A stretch of DNA of 64,000 bases. It comes from Acidobacteriota bacterium. GTDB taxonomy: Bacteria; Acidobacteriota; Blastocatellia; RBC074. A model generated the notes under the pieces. It was given only the letters and a program-made list of their open reading frames with translations, ran no database searches and was not told where the DNA came from. The stretch spans positions 124,001 to 188,000 of the forward strand of contig JAFDVI010000024.1 of NCBI GenBank assembly GCA_018269055.1, written 5' to 3'. Shown piece by piece: positions 1-8,572 of the stretch. The number at the start of each line of letters is the position of its first letter. The first letter of the stretch is position 1. The position numbers and the translations under genes are program-made.

Positions 1-137
1 GCCCTCAGAACCCTGACCTGACTCACCATTGACTCGCTTGCTGTGTGCACTTGCGTCACGCAGAAAAGCATTACCACCCTAAACTTCTCTTTGCCAAATA
101 CCGGCGAAACCAACGCTGCATTGCCAACCGAATTTCT

Positions 138-1820
138 ATGTCAGAAGTATTCACTAACCAGCAGTTGAACAGTGAAGATCAGGAACCAAACCGGACTCCG
201 CCCGGTCAGTTGAAACTCCTGGCCGGAATTGGCCTGATCGTTTGTTTGGCTATTTATCTGCTACGAATGGATCACGTCGTCGGGCTTTTTGTTGATGATG
301 GTTGGTACATTTTGCTGGCCAAATCATTGGCGACTGGGCAAGGGTATACGCTGATCAATTCGCCCAGCCCAGGAATTCTGCCGCTTTATCCGCCAGCCTA
401 TCCGTTTCTCTTGTCGTTGTTTTACCGGCTCTCGCCGAATTTTCCCGACAACGTATGGCTACTGAAATCGGTTTCCGTGGCGGCGATGATGGGAGTCGGA
501 ATCATCGGGTATCGGTATTTTGTCAAAGAGCGGAATTTGCCGCCGATGCTGGCGCTGGGAATTTGTGTCGCAGCCGTGCTCAGCCCGCCGCTGGTTTTTA
601 TGGCGACTTCGACAATGATGTCCGAATGCGTGTTTGCATTGATCTTTTTGGCGACGGTTGTAGTCACGGAAAAATGCGCGCGCAGTAAAAATCCATCCCG
701 GCAGTTGCAAATGGCTGCGCTGAGCGCCGTGTTGGCTTCCGTTGGATTCCTGACCCGTTCGATTGCCATCAGTTTGATCGCCGCCGGATTTTTCTACCTG
801 CTGAAAAACAAGCTGATGAAACCGGCCATCGTCTTTACGGTAATCGTGGCTGCGTTATGTGGCCCGTGGGTGATTTACACCCGGTTGCACGCCCCCACGC
901 CGGAACAGCAAACCGAACAAGGGGGGCACATCGTGCTGCCTTACGACAAACAGTTTTGGCAAAAACGCGCCGGATTCAGTTTTTCAGGAACCATCACGGC
1001 TGCCCAATTGCCGGAGCGAATCGCCAATAACTCTATCGAAATCAGCGGACGCGACATTGGGCGAATTGTCGTTACCCCACTGTTTGAAGCGTTGCGCGAT
1101 CCCTATCAGGAGGCGCAAAAAGAAAGTGTGAAACTGGGCGGCAGAGGCGATACCTGGAGCGTATCTTTCATCCTGAGCGTTTTTGCCGTCATTGGCCTGA
1201 TCGCTGCCGCGCGAAAGCAGTTGACGATGGCGGAATTCGCCGTGCCGTTGTCACTGGCTGTTACGGTGTTGTGGCCGTGGGAAACCTTCCGGTTTGTGTT
1301 GCCTCTGATTCCCTTTGTCATCTTTTACTTTGCGTTGGGAATTCGAGAACTGGTCGCGTGGATTCAGCGGTTTCGACAGAAATCAAATTTGGAAACCAGT
1401 TGGAAAGCCGGGTTGATCGCTGTCGGATTGATCGCGGCGATAAACATTTACGGCAATGTCAGTTACATTTACAAAAGCGGCAATGTGCTGGAACGCCCGC
1501 AATGGTTGCAAACCTTTGACGAAGCGGAAGCAATGCTGAAATGGGCAAAAAGCAATACCCAGCCTGACGATGTCATTGCCACACTCAACCCGCCGCTGGT
1601 ATATCTGTTCACCGACCGCAAAACTATCGCATCGGATTTTCCGGTGGAAAATTGGGAAAACTGGAAACGGTTGGGCGTTCGTTACATCGTGAAAGCCGCC
1701 GTGTACGGAGAAACTCCCGACCCGTCCGAGCAGAAATTCAAAGTCGTTTACCGCGCACCAGGCAGAGTCAATTTTCGCGTCGTGGATTTAGGTCCCGCAG
1801 AATCTCGCCCAAATTGGTAA
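138..1820 (+). CDS. GT-C-like membrane glycosyltransferase (ArnT/PMT-like), copy 1
   Basis: This is a polytopic membrane protein of about 560 residues that probably transfers a sugar from a lipid-linked donor on the outer side of the inner membrane. After a short polar N-terminus there is a first membrane segment (about residues 26-42). A loop with an acidic pair follows (FVDDGWY, about residues 51-57), the place where GT-C enzymes keep their catalytic aspartates. Many further hydrophobic segments follow, and a soluble C-terminal part begins near residue 460. The ATG at 138 was preferred because the longer reading from 45 adds a basic, non-conserved leader that the neighbouring paralogue lacks. 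The next gene is a close paralogue 33 bases downstream. The family assignment rests on topology and the DD loop; the substrate is unknown. Confidence 0.75.
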   Translation: MSEVFTNQQLNSEDQEPNRTPPGQLKLLAGIGLIVCLAIYLLRMDHVVGLFVDDGWYILLAKSLATGQGYTLINSPSPGILPLYPPAYPFLLSLFYRLSPNFPDNVWLLKSVSVAAMMGVGIIGYRYFVKERNLPPMLALGICVAAVLSPPLVFMATSTMMSECVFALIFLATVVVTEKCARSKNPSRQLQMAALSAVLASVGFLTRSIAISLIAAGFFYLLKNKLMKPAIVFTVIVAALCGPWVIYTRLHAPTPEQQTEQGGHIVLPYDKQFWQKRAGFSFSGTITAAQLPERIANNSIEISGRDIGRIVVTPLFEALRDPYQEAQKESVKLGGRGDTWSVSFILSVFAVIGLIAAARKQLTMAEFAVPLSLAVTVLWPWETFRFVLPLIPFVIFYFALGIRELVAWIQRFRQKSNLETSWKAGLIAVGLIAAINIYGNVSYIYKSGNVLERPQWLQTFDEAEAMLKWAKSNTQPDDVIATLNPPLVYLFTDRKTIASDFPVENWENWKRLGVRYIVKAAVYGETPDPSEQKFKVVYRAPGRVNFRVVDLGPAESRPNW

Positions 1821-1853
1821 GCCCGGAAGTTTGAAAACCGTTGAACATTCAAA

Positions 1854-3608
1854 ATGCGAGCTAAAAAACCATCTGATCGAAGCAAGCCAGCTCCCTCCGT
1901 GGACGATGCAGGCGAGGCTCTTCCCCTAGAACAGTCCCAACCATCAAATCGTAAATTTGTCTTCGCAAGCTTTGCTGCAGCAATAATCGTTTTCCTGGCG
2001 ATTTATGCGCTGCGACTGGATCACATCGTCGGGTTGTTTGTGGATGATGCCTGGTATGCGTTGCTGGCAAAGTCGTTGGCAACGGGCCAGGGGTATCAAC
2101 TGATCAATTCCCCCTCGCCCGGAATTTTGCCCGTTTATCCGCCGGTTTATCCCTTTTTGATGTCGTTGGCCTATCGGTTGTGGCCCAGTTTTCCGGACAA
2201 CGTCATGCTGTTGAAAACAGTTTCGGTACTGGCCATGTTTGTGGTTGGCTGGGGAAGTTACAAACATTTCCATCGGGATCGTGAATGGCCTCATTTGCTG
2301 TCGCTGGTTTGCGCGTTGACCGTAACGCTGATGCCCGGCCTGGCATTTCTGGCTACGTCTTCGACAATGTCCGAGTGCGTGTTTACGGCGTTTCAGTTAT
2401 TGGCCGTGCTGGTCATCGAATCCGCCGCGCGCGCCAAAGACGGCAAATCTGAGCTTCGCAGCGCGGCGCTTGCCGGGGCTTTAGCGGCCATTGCATTTCT
2501 GACGCGTTCCATCGGCTTGGTGGTCATGGGAGCTGGAGCGATTTACCTGCTGAAAGAACGCAAGTGGCGTCCGCTGGCGGTGTTCGTTCTCGTCGTAGCG
2601 GTTATCGCTGCGCCCTGGGTCATGTATTCCCGCACACACAAACCCTCCGCCGAACAACGCACCGAACAAGGCGGAATGATCGTGCAGGATTATTCAGACC
2701 AATTTTGGCAAGCCCGCGCGGGCGACACTTCATCGGCAATTATTCACTGGGACAGTTTGCCGGATCGTATGTGGGCGAACGCGATGAAAATCGTCGGCAA
2801 CAATGTGGCGATGATTTTTACGCCTACGTTTCATCGTTCAACAAAACTCAGCGGCGAAGAAGCCTTGGAATCCGGCTTGACCGCGCACCCGCTGTCCTAC
2901 GTGCTGAGCGCATTTCTGTTGCTGGGATTTGCGCTGACGGTGAAACAACGAATTGGTGCGGCGGAATTCACGACCGCGTTCACATTGCTGATCACCTGCC
3001 TTTGGCCCTGGGATACATTTCGTTTTCTGTTGCCGCTGGCGCCCTTCCTGTTTGCGTACTTGCTGGAATCGCTGCGCGGCATTCGCGAATTCGCGCGAAC
3101 GAAATTTGAAAGCAAAGCGTCGGCTGAACCCTGGCGCGCAATGACAATTCTCGCCGGATTGCTGTTGGTGATTTTCCTGTACGACCATTCAGCTTTTCTT
3201 GCTAAACGCTCTGATCTTTCGCGCGCGGAATATCTGCCCTGGCAAGCAATCTTCAACGAAAACCTGGAAGCGCTGAACTGGATCAAGGAAAAAACGCCCG
3301 AAGATGCCGTCGTTTGTTCGATGAATCCAGCAATGGTTTCTCTTTACACCGGCCGGAAAAGCGTTGCCAGCAACAACGCCGACGCCAATTGGGAAAACTG
3401 GAAACGGCTGAACGTACGCTATATGGCGTATTTGTCCGTTTTTCCCATCGCGGATCCGGGATTGGACGAAGGCCGATTCGATCAGGTTTATCGTTCAAAA
3501 GGCCCGCTGAAAATTCGCGTCATGGATTTGGGACGCAAAGAAACCCGTTTGCCCTGGAAACCCTTTGGCTCAACGACAGGTTCGATCAAGATAGACAATT
3601 TGCAGTGA
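1854..3608 (+). CDS. GT-C-like membrane glycosyltransferase, copy 2
   Basis: This 584-residue membrane protein is a tandem paralogue of the gene before it. The two share the block DHIVGLFVDDAWYALLAKSL (here from about residue 57; DHVVGLFVDDGWY in copy 1), a downstream INSPSPGILP stretch, a SECVF segment and the C-terminal NWENWKRL motif. The acidic pair is at residues 64-65, just after the first membrane segment, as in GT-C transferases. Similarity along the whole length indicates gene duplication followed by divergence. The start ATG at 1854 gives a slightly longer polar leader than in copy 1. The YfhO-like membrane protein follows after about 70 bases, so the three genes probably form one envelope-glycan operon. 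The exact sugar donor and acceptor cannot be read from sequence. Confidence 0.77.
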   Translation: MRAKKPSDRSKPAPSVDDAGEALPLEQSQPSNRKFVFASFAAAIIVFLAIYALRLDHIVGLFVDDAWYALLAKSLATGQGYQLINSPSPGILPVYPPVYPFLMSLAYRLWPSFPDNVMLLKTVSVLAMFVVGWGSYKHFHRDREWPHLLSLVCALTVTLMPGLAFLATSSTMSECVFTAFQLLAVLVIESAARAKDGKSELRSAALAGALAAIAFLTRSIGLVVMGAGAIYLLKERKWRPLAVFVLVVAVIAAPWVMYSRTHKPSAEQRTEQGGMIVQDYSDQFWQARAGDTSSAIIHWDSLPDRMWANAMKIVGNNVAMIFTPTFHRSTKLSGEEALESGLTAHPLSYVLSAFLLLGFALTVKQRIGAAEFTTAFTLLITCLWPWDTFRFLLPLAPFLFAYLLESLRGIREFARTKFESKASAEPWRAMTILAGLLLVIFLYDHSAFLAKRSDLSRAEYLPWQAIFNENLEALNWIKEKTPEDAVVCSMNPAMVSLYTGRKSVASNNADANWENWKRLNVRYMAYLSVFPIADPGLDEGRFDQVYRSKGPLKIRVMDLGRKETRLPWKPFGSTTGSIKIDNLQ

Positions 3609-3681
3609 GACTTTCCAACCACAGAACTTGAGCACCGTGAATGTTCCCTTTCAGCTTGGCGAATTCTGGAAATCCTGCTTG

Positions 3682-6102
3682 ATGGATTCCGGTTCGCCGC
3701 GTGCCAAAGATTGGCTGGCAAGATTGTTTTTGCTGTTGCTGCCGCCCATCTTTTTCTGGCGCGAAACGTTGGGCTGGATGACGCTGGGCGATCAGGACGC
3801 GGTGTTCTGGTTCTTTCCTGCTTACAAATTCGCAGCCGAACAAATCCGGGCTGGCTCGTTTCCGTTGTGGAATCCCTATCAATACGGCGGCATTCCCTTT
3901 TTCGCCGAATGGCAAACGGGCGTGCTCGATCCATTGAACTGGATTCACTGGTTGGGGCCAAGTTCACGCACGCTGACGCTTTCCCTGGAACTGAGTTTTG
4001 CGGTCGCGTTGCTGGCCATGTTCAGTTATGCGCGCAGCCTGAAGTTCACGCGTCGCGCCAGTCTGGTCGCCGCCGTCATTTTCGGGTTGAGCGGCTTTCT
4101 GGTGGGACGCGAATTGTATCCCGGTTTCATTCGCATCGTAGCCCTGACGCCGCTGGTGCTCTGTTTCACCGAACGGTTAAGCCAAAGCGGGCGATGGCGC
4201 GATGTGGTGTTCGGCTCGCTGATCATCACCTGGCAAATCTTCGCCGCGCACCCGCAACCGCTGATTTATTCTTCGCTCCTAGCTTGCGCGTATGCCTTGT
4301 CCGAATTCCAAATTTCAGATTGGCAACGGTCGCTTGGGTTTCTGCTGAAATTCTCGCTAATGTTCATTTTGGCAATCGGCCTTGCAGCCATACAACTTGC
4401 GCCTGCCATTGAATTCGCCACGCAATCTGTGCGACAGGAATGGCCGTTTGAGCTGTTCACGCTCCATTCCCTGCATCCGGCGTCGCTGCTGGTCACGCTG
4501 TTTCCCTTCTTTCACGGTTCGGGCAAGGGGATGTATTCGCTGCCGTACTGGGGAACGTACTGGCACCACAACGAAGCGCAGATTTACGTGGGCGCGCTGG
4601 CTTTATCGTTGGCAGCGGCGGGAACGATTGCCGCTTGGCGATTTCGATTCAGCGTCGGAAAGTTTTGGAGCGTCGTTGCCGTCATCGGGACGGTTCTGGC
4701 GATGGGAAAATATTCCGGCTTCATCGCGCGATGGATGTTTCACATTCCGCTGCTCAGTCATTTCCGCAGCCCGAACCGGCACTGGATGGAAGTGGTTATG
4801 GCCGTTGCGGTGCTGGCCGGATACGCCGTTGATCGGTTGGTGCGCGCGGAAAAGGAATCCCGCTTCGTCAGCCGTTACCTGCAAGTGTCATCGGCAACCA
4901 TCGCCTTGCTGGTTTGCGCGGTTGGCGGGTTCGCGGTTTGGCAGGCAAGTGCGTTTGAAAACCTGCTTCGCTCGCTGCCGGATTTGCATCATTTGCCTGC
5001 GGGGTTTCTGCAATCGGCAAAATGGGAATTTCTGCTGCCGATGATCGCTGCCGCTTGCGCCTGTTGCGTTGCGTTCTGTTTTGCCCGAAGCCGAAAGCGT
5101 CTGGTTTGGTTCGTGCTGTTGTTGATGGTCTTGCTGGTGGATTTCAATTTGTATGCTGCATTTGCGCCGATCAATAACCCCGCAAAACTGGAAACGCTGA
5201 TTGGCAAAGCAATGCCAGCGGAACTGGCCGCCGAGCAAAATCCGCTGCAACCGATTCGCTATCAAATCATGCTGAACGCCGCGACTGGAGAATTCAGCCC
5301 CTTCTGGTTTTACGGACACGAGATGATGTCAGGGTACGATCCTGTCTTAAGCGAACGGCAAAAAGTGTTCAGCGGATTGGATGAAGCCGGGCGAACGTTC
5401 GACCAGACAATGTTGGAACCGCAAGACCGCACCTTGGATGTGTTCAACGTGTGCTATGTGTTCGTGCCGCCGAGTTTTTTGAGCGACGCGCTGAATGATC
5501 AAGCGCGCTGGCGCGAGGTCACACTCAACCGCGATCCGGCCAAACCTTATGCCGATTACCGCATCTTTGAAAACCTGCGCGCGCTGCCTCGTGTCTGGCT
5601 GGCGGAAAAAACCAAAACGGCTTGGGAAGGCGATCAACTGAAATTGATTCGCGGACAACTCCTCGATCCCGATTTCGATCCGCGTCACATGGCGCTGGTT
5701 GATCCCGAAACAGCAGAGAAAGTTCGTAGCACCAGCGTTAGTCGGAATTTGCCGCTTGAAGGCGGAATGACGAACGAAGCTTCGATCATCACGCGAACCC
5801 CGACGAGCCTCGTCGTCGAAACCAATTCCGACAAAAACTCTCTGCTAATGCTGAGCGAAATGGTGTATCCAGGCTGGAAAGCAAAAGTTGACGGCGTCGA
5901 AACCGAATTGTTGCGCGTGGATTACAACCTGCGCGCAGTGCAGGTTGCGGCGGGTAAACACGTTGTCGAACTTGGGTATTGGCCGGGATCGCTAACAAAA
6001 GGGGCGATCATCAGCTTGATGACCGCCCTCGGTTTGCTTGGAATTTTGCTATGGGAAACTCGCCAATTCCGGCGCATTACGGACGCGGACGTTGCGGCTT
6101 AG
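3682..6102 (+). CDS. YfhO-like multi-spanning membrane protein
   Basis: This large membrane protein of about 806 residues resembles the bacterial YfhO family, relatives of GT-C enzymes linked to glycosylation of teichoic acids or lipids. It has an early loop with GDQDAVFWFFPAYKFA and WNPYQYGGIPF. That matches the pattern with an acidic residue followed by NPY..GG..F that is conserved in YfhO proteins. More than ten hydrophobic segments follow and then a soluble C-terminal region of about 250 residues containing YPGWKAKVDG, a usual YfhO tail motif, before a last membrane helix. The ATG at 3682 was chosen. A TTG at 3628 and a GTG at 3637 are in frame and cannot be excluded, since no clear ribosome-binding site favours any of them. 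Its 3' end overlaps the convergent next gene by 26 bases. Confidence 0.8.
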   Translation: MDSGSPRAKDWLARLFLLLLPPIFFWRETLGWMTLGDQDAVFWFFPAYKFAAEQIRAGSFPLWNPYQYGGIPFFAEWQTGVLDPLNWIHWLGPSSRTLTLSLELSFAVALLAMFSYARSLKFTRRASLVAAVIFGLSGFLVGRELYPGFIRIVALTPLVLCFTERLSQSGRWRDVVFGSLIITWQIFAAHPQPLIYSSLLACAYALSEFQISDWQRSLGFLLKFSLMFILAIGLAAIQLAPAIEFATQSVRQEWPFELFTLHSLHPASLLVTLFPFFHGSGKGMYSLPYWGTYWHHNEAQIYVGALALSLAAAGTIAAWRFRFSVGKFWSVVAVIGTVLAMGKYSGFIARWMFHIPLLSHFRSPNRHWMEVVMAVAVLAGYAVDRLVRAEKESRFVSRYLQVSSATIALLVCAVGGFAVWQASAFENLLRSLPDLHHLPAGFLQSAKWEFLLPMIAAACACCVAFCFARSRKRLVWFVLLLMVLLVDFNLYAAFAPINNPAKLETLIGKAMPAELAAEQNPLQPIRYQIMLNAATGEFSPFWFYGHEMMSGYDPVLSERQKVFSGLDEAGRTFDQTMLEPQDRTLDVFNVCYVFVPPSFLSDALNDQARWREVTLNRDPAKPYADYRIFENLRALPRVWLAEKTKTAWEGDQLKLIRGQLLDPDFDPRHMALVDPETAEKVRSTSVSRNLPLEGGMTNEASIITRTPTSLVVETNSDKNSLLMLSEMVYPGWKAKVDGVETELLRVDYNLRAVQVAAGKHVVELGYWPGSLTKGAIISLMTALGLLGILLWETRQFRRITDADVAA

Positions 6103-7039
6103 CTTTTGGATCTTCTTTCTTTGTATCGTCTTTCTTCACTTCACCCGGTTTGGTTGTCGCATCAGTTTTCGTCTTGTCGTCGGTCTTTGACTTGTCGTCC
6201 TTGACCTCCTCGGCATCCAGGAACTTGATGTCCGATTGGAATTGGCGATAGTTCTTGTACTTAATCACCATCCGCACGTGCGGGCGGAATCGGTCAAATT
6301 CCAGATAATCATCGCCGTAGGTGTAGGTCGGAAACCAATAGCGGCCATCAATGTTTTCGCGGTAGGTTTCAAATTTCGGAAAGCGTTGTTCAAATTCCGG
6401 GACGGTTTTGCCTGCGGTTTTGACGATCTGCAAATCTTCGTCATCCACCCAGATGCGGCCCTGAAAGTATTTGCCTTCGATTTTTTGCTTCTTCAACCGA
6501 TCCAATTCGCGCGGGTTGGACATCACCTTCGGCGTGACATCAAACACATAGGTGTTCAGTTCGTCCACTTTTTCTTTGCCGACGTAACTGACGTTGTAAT
6601 TTGGCAAATCCTGCTGAGCCAAAGCAAAGGGTTGTAAATTGACCAGTGCATCCCGGTCTTCCTGCGACATTCTCAACCCGGCATCGCCGAGCGTTGACGG
6701 CGGAGCTTTCAAAATCCGCTCCAGGCGTTTCCCTGCATCATTGAAGACAAATTCCGAAACTTGATAGAACTCGCCGGAAATCACGTTGGCGGGGCCAAGC
6801 ACCTGCATTTTGGTTTCCTGAATGTATGAATAATCGCGCCAAACTTCACGCAACTCGCTTTCTTTGGCCGTGAAGCGTTTGATGACTTCTTCCGGCGAAA
6901 GCTGTTGCGTCTGTTTTTGACCAACCGGTTTCTGGGCGGTTTGGGCATTGGCATCAAAGGAAATCTGATGCGCGGACACTGTCCACAACGAACCGATCAG
7001 AGTCGCGCCCAGCAGCAAAGCCATCGAAATTTTTTTCAT
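6077..7039 (-). CDS. Secreted LolA-like outer-membrane lipoprotein-sorting-type protein
   Basis: The product has 320 residues with a clear signal peptide (about residues 1-24, ending near VSAHQ). A central domain follows whose beta-strand pattern resembles LolA/LppX-like proteins: DYSYIQETKMQVLG, then GRIWVDDEDLQIVKTAG, then YWFPTYTYGDDYLEF. Related proteins are common in acidobacteria without a known function. The C-terminal 50 residues are a lysine/aspartate-rich, low-complexity tail, probably disordered. A strong GGGGGAGG ribosome-binding site precedes the ATG. The gene converges with and overlaps the end of the YfhO-like gene by 26 bases. The role is inferred only from fold-like similarity: transport or binding of lipid or lipoprotein in the periplasm. 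Confidence 0.62.
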   Translation of the reverse strand: MKKISMALLLGATLIGSLWTVSAHQISFDANAQTAQKPVGQKQTQQLSPEEVIKRFTAKESELREVWRDYSYIQETKMQVLGPANVISGEFYQVSEFVFNDAGKRLERILKAPPSTLGDAGLRMSQEDRDALVNLQPFALAQQDLPNYNVSYVGKEKVDELNTYVFDVTPKVMSNPRELDRLKKQKIEGKYFQGRIWVDDEDLQIVKTAGKTVPEFEQRFPKFETYRENIDGRYWFPTYTYGDDYLEFDRFRPHVRMVIKYKNYRQFQSDIKFLDAEEVKDDKSKTDDKTKTDATTKPGEVKKDDTKKEDPKAKPQRPRP

Positions 7040-7067
7040 CTCAATTCCTCCCCCAAGTGTATCGTGT

Positions 7068-7076
7068 TGAGTATAC
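7068..7076 (-). promoter_or_regulatory. Candidate -10 element of the LolA-like gene
   Basis: On the minus strand a TATACT hexamer lies about 30 bases before the ATG at 7039 and about 20 bases before a strong ribosome-binding site. No convincing -35 hexamer is seen at the usual spacing, so this is only a candidate. Confidence 0.3.
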
Positions 7077-7122
7077 CGAACAGCGTTTTTTGAACGAAGG
7101 GGGCGAAGCAGCTTGCATTTGG

Positions 7123-7626
7123 TCAGGCCTCGTCCATTCCTTCAGCGTCGCTCGTTCCTTTGCCGGCTTCGCGGACTTTTCGCCTGACCAAATCGTAACT
7201 GAATCCGCGTCGCATCAAATAGTCGAACAATTTTTTTGCTGCTTCGGGAGTCGTCGGCGCGCCTTTCATCCGCAACCGTTTGGCGATGGCGCGATCAATC
7301 AGTTCCGATTCGGCATCACCCTCATAAATTTGATCCAGGGTTTGTTCTGTGACTTCATTTGGCAGCTTTTTTCGCTGCAAATCGCGCCGCAGCCTTGTCC
7401 GTCCCAACGGCCTGACGGTCAACCGCGAACTGGCGTAACTGGCCGCAAACTGTTCATCATCCAAATAATGAAGCTCGATCAATCGAGCAATCACCTGTCC
7501 CACAATGGATTCTTCCGCCCACTCTTTTTCCAGCAAGCGTTCTCGCAATTCGGCGATGCTGCGCGGTTTGAAGGACAACAGCTTCAGCGCGCGCTCCATC
7601 GTTTTTTCATAAGGTGTCGCAGCCAT
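7123..7626 (-). CDS. recX: RecX family regulatory protein
   Basis: The product is 167 residues long, the usual size for RecX, which binds RecA filaments and modulates their activity. It is built of helical repeats with the family's pattern: YEKTMERALKLLSFKPRSIA at the N-terminus (repeated three-helix units), then ELRERLLEKEW, LIELHYLDDEQFAASY, RPLGRTRLRRDLQRKKL, and a C-terminal KKLFDYLMRRGFSYDLVRR. All three RecX repeats are present, so the gene looks intact. The ATG at 7626 was chosen over a TTG three codons upstream. It is transcribed away from yebC/pmpR, and together with the RecU-type resolvase forms a small recombination locus. recA itself is not in the window. Confidence 0.88.
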   Translation of the reverse strand: MAATPYEKTMERALKLLSFKPRSIAELRERLLEKEWAEESIVGQVIARLIELHYLDDEQFAASYASSRLTVRPLGRTRLRRDLQRKKLPNEVTEQTLDQIYEGDAESELIDRAIAKRLRMKGAPTTPEAAKKLFDYLMRRGFSYDLVRRKVREAGKGTSDAEGMDEA

Positions 7627-7698
7627 CGAAAACAATCGTGACGCCGAGTTGCCAGCTTCGTCAAGTTGATTCCGATTTTACGATGTCTTCAACGGCGT

Positions 7699-7710
7699 GC
7701 TATATTCCCG
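7699..7710 (+). promoter_or_regulatory. Candidate -10 box upstream of yebC/pmpR
   Basis: A TATATT hexamer preceded by TGC and followed by CCCGCC lies about 50 bases before the yebC start. A similar TGCGCTATAATCCCCGCC context lies upstream of the STAS gene near 24981, suggesting a shared promoter type with TGn-extended -10 boxes. The -35 side is not recognisable. Confidence 0.33.
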
Positions 7711-7756
7711 CCCTGCTTTCCTAACTTTCTTTCCCTAAATTTCGAGGTATCCTGTC

Positions 7757-8497
7757 ATGTCAGGGCATTCAAAATGGCACACAATTAAGCACAAAAAAGG
7801 CGCGCTCGATGCCAAGCGCGGAAAGTTATTCACCAAGTTGATCAAGGAATTGACCATCTCCGCTCGCACCGGAGGAGGAGGCGACCCCAACACGAACGCC
7901 CGTTTGCGCAAAGCCGTCAACGACGCCAAAGCGGCCAACATGCCGAACGACACCATTGATCGCGCCATACGGCGCGGAACCGGCGAAGAAGACGGTGTCA
8001 ATTACGAAGAAATCACATACGAAGGGTATGGCCCCGGCGGCGTCGCCGTGATGGTCAATACCACCACAGATAATCGCAATCGTACCGTATCGGAAATCCG
8101 ACACGTGTTTTCCAAAAACGGCGGCAATCTGGGCGAAACCAATTCAGTCGGTTGGATGTTCAATCGCAAAGGCCAGATTGTCATTGACGCCGGGTTGAAA
8201 AGCGAAGACGAAATGATGGAAATCGCGCTGGAGGCCGGAGCCGAAGACGTGACCAGTGACAGCGACACCCATCAGGTGTTTACTGCTCCGGAAGATTTCC
8301 ATGCCGTGCTGGACGCCATCAAAGCCAAAGGCATTGAGCCGATGTCCGCCGAACTGGCGATGGTTCCGCAAAACACTGTCAAGCTGGAAGGCGCGGACGC
8401 CGCCAAGATGCTGAAGCTATACGAAGCGCTGGACGACCACGACGACGTGCAAAGCGTGTATGCCAACTTTGAGATGGACGATGCGGAGTTAGAGTAA
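7757..8497 (+). CDS. yebC: YebC/PmpR family DNA-binding regulatory protein
   Basis: This is a 246-residue member of the YebC/PmpR (TACO1) family, whose members act as DNA-binding regulators or as helpers of translation at difficult peptide motifs. The N-terminus has the near-invariant MSGHSKWHTIKHKKGALDAK signature and then KLFTKLIKELTISAR. The acidic middle domain contains YEGYGPGGVAVMV, and the later region has GGNLGETNSVGWMF. Length is standard. It stands in front of a RecU-type Holliday junction resolvase. In many proteobacteria yebC is followed by ruvC, another Holliday junction resolvase, so the functional pairing is kept with a different enzyme. Divergent from recX, with about 130 bases between the two starts. 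Confidence 0.95.
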   Translation: MSGHSKWHTIKHKKGALDAKRGKLFTKLIKELTISARTGGGGDPNTNARLRKAVNDAKAANMPNDTIDRAIRRGTGEEDGVNYEEITYEGYGPGGVAVMVNTTTDNRNRTVSEIRHVFSKNGGNLGETNSVGWMFNRKGQIVIDAGLKSEDEMMEIALEAGAEDVTSDSDTHQVFTAPEDFHAVLDAIKAKGIEPMSAELAMVPQNTVKLEGADAAKMLKLYEALDDHDDVQSVYANFEMDDAELE

Positions 8498-8502
8498 GTG
8501 TT

Positions 8503-8572
8503 AGTTCACAGTTCGCAGTTCACAGAATCTATCGCCTGCGAACTGTGAACTGCGAACTGTGAACTGTGAACT
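8503..8572. repeat. Heptamer inverted repeat, family A (copy 1)
   Basis: The left arm is a tandem of the 7-base unit AGTTCAC/AGTTCGC, and the right arm (from about 8538) is its reverse complement (CTGTGAA, CTGCGAA). The two arms can fold into a hairpin of more than 20 base pairs. The element starts 5 bases after the yebC stop codon and ends exactly at the ATG of the RecU-type gene, so it occupies the place of a ribosome-binding site. A second copy is at 35623-35686. Confidence 0.9.

Noticed and set aside
1-137. Heptamer-like text at the start of the window (CCTGACC, TGACTCA)
   Set aside because: Only two or three irregular units and the window edge prevent a judgement.
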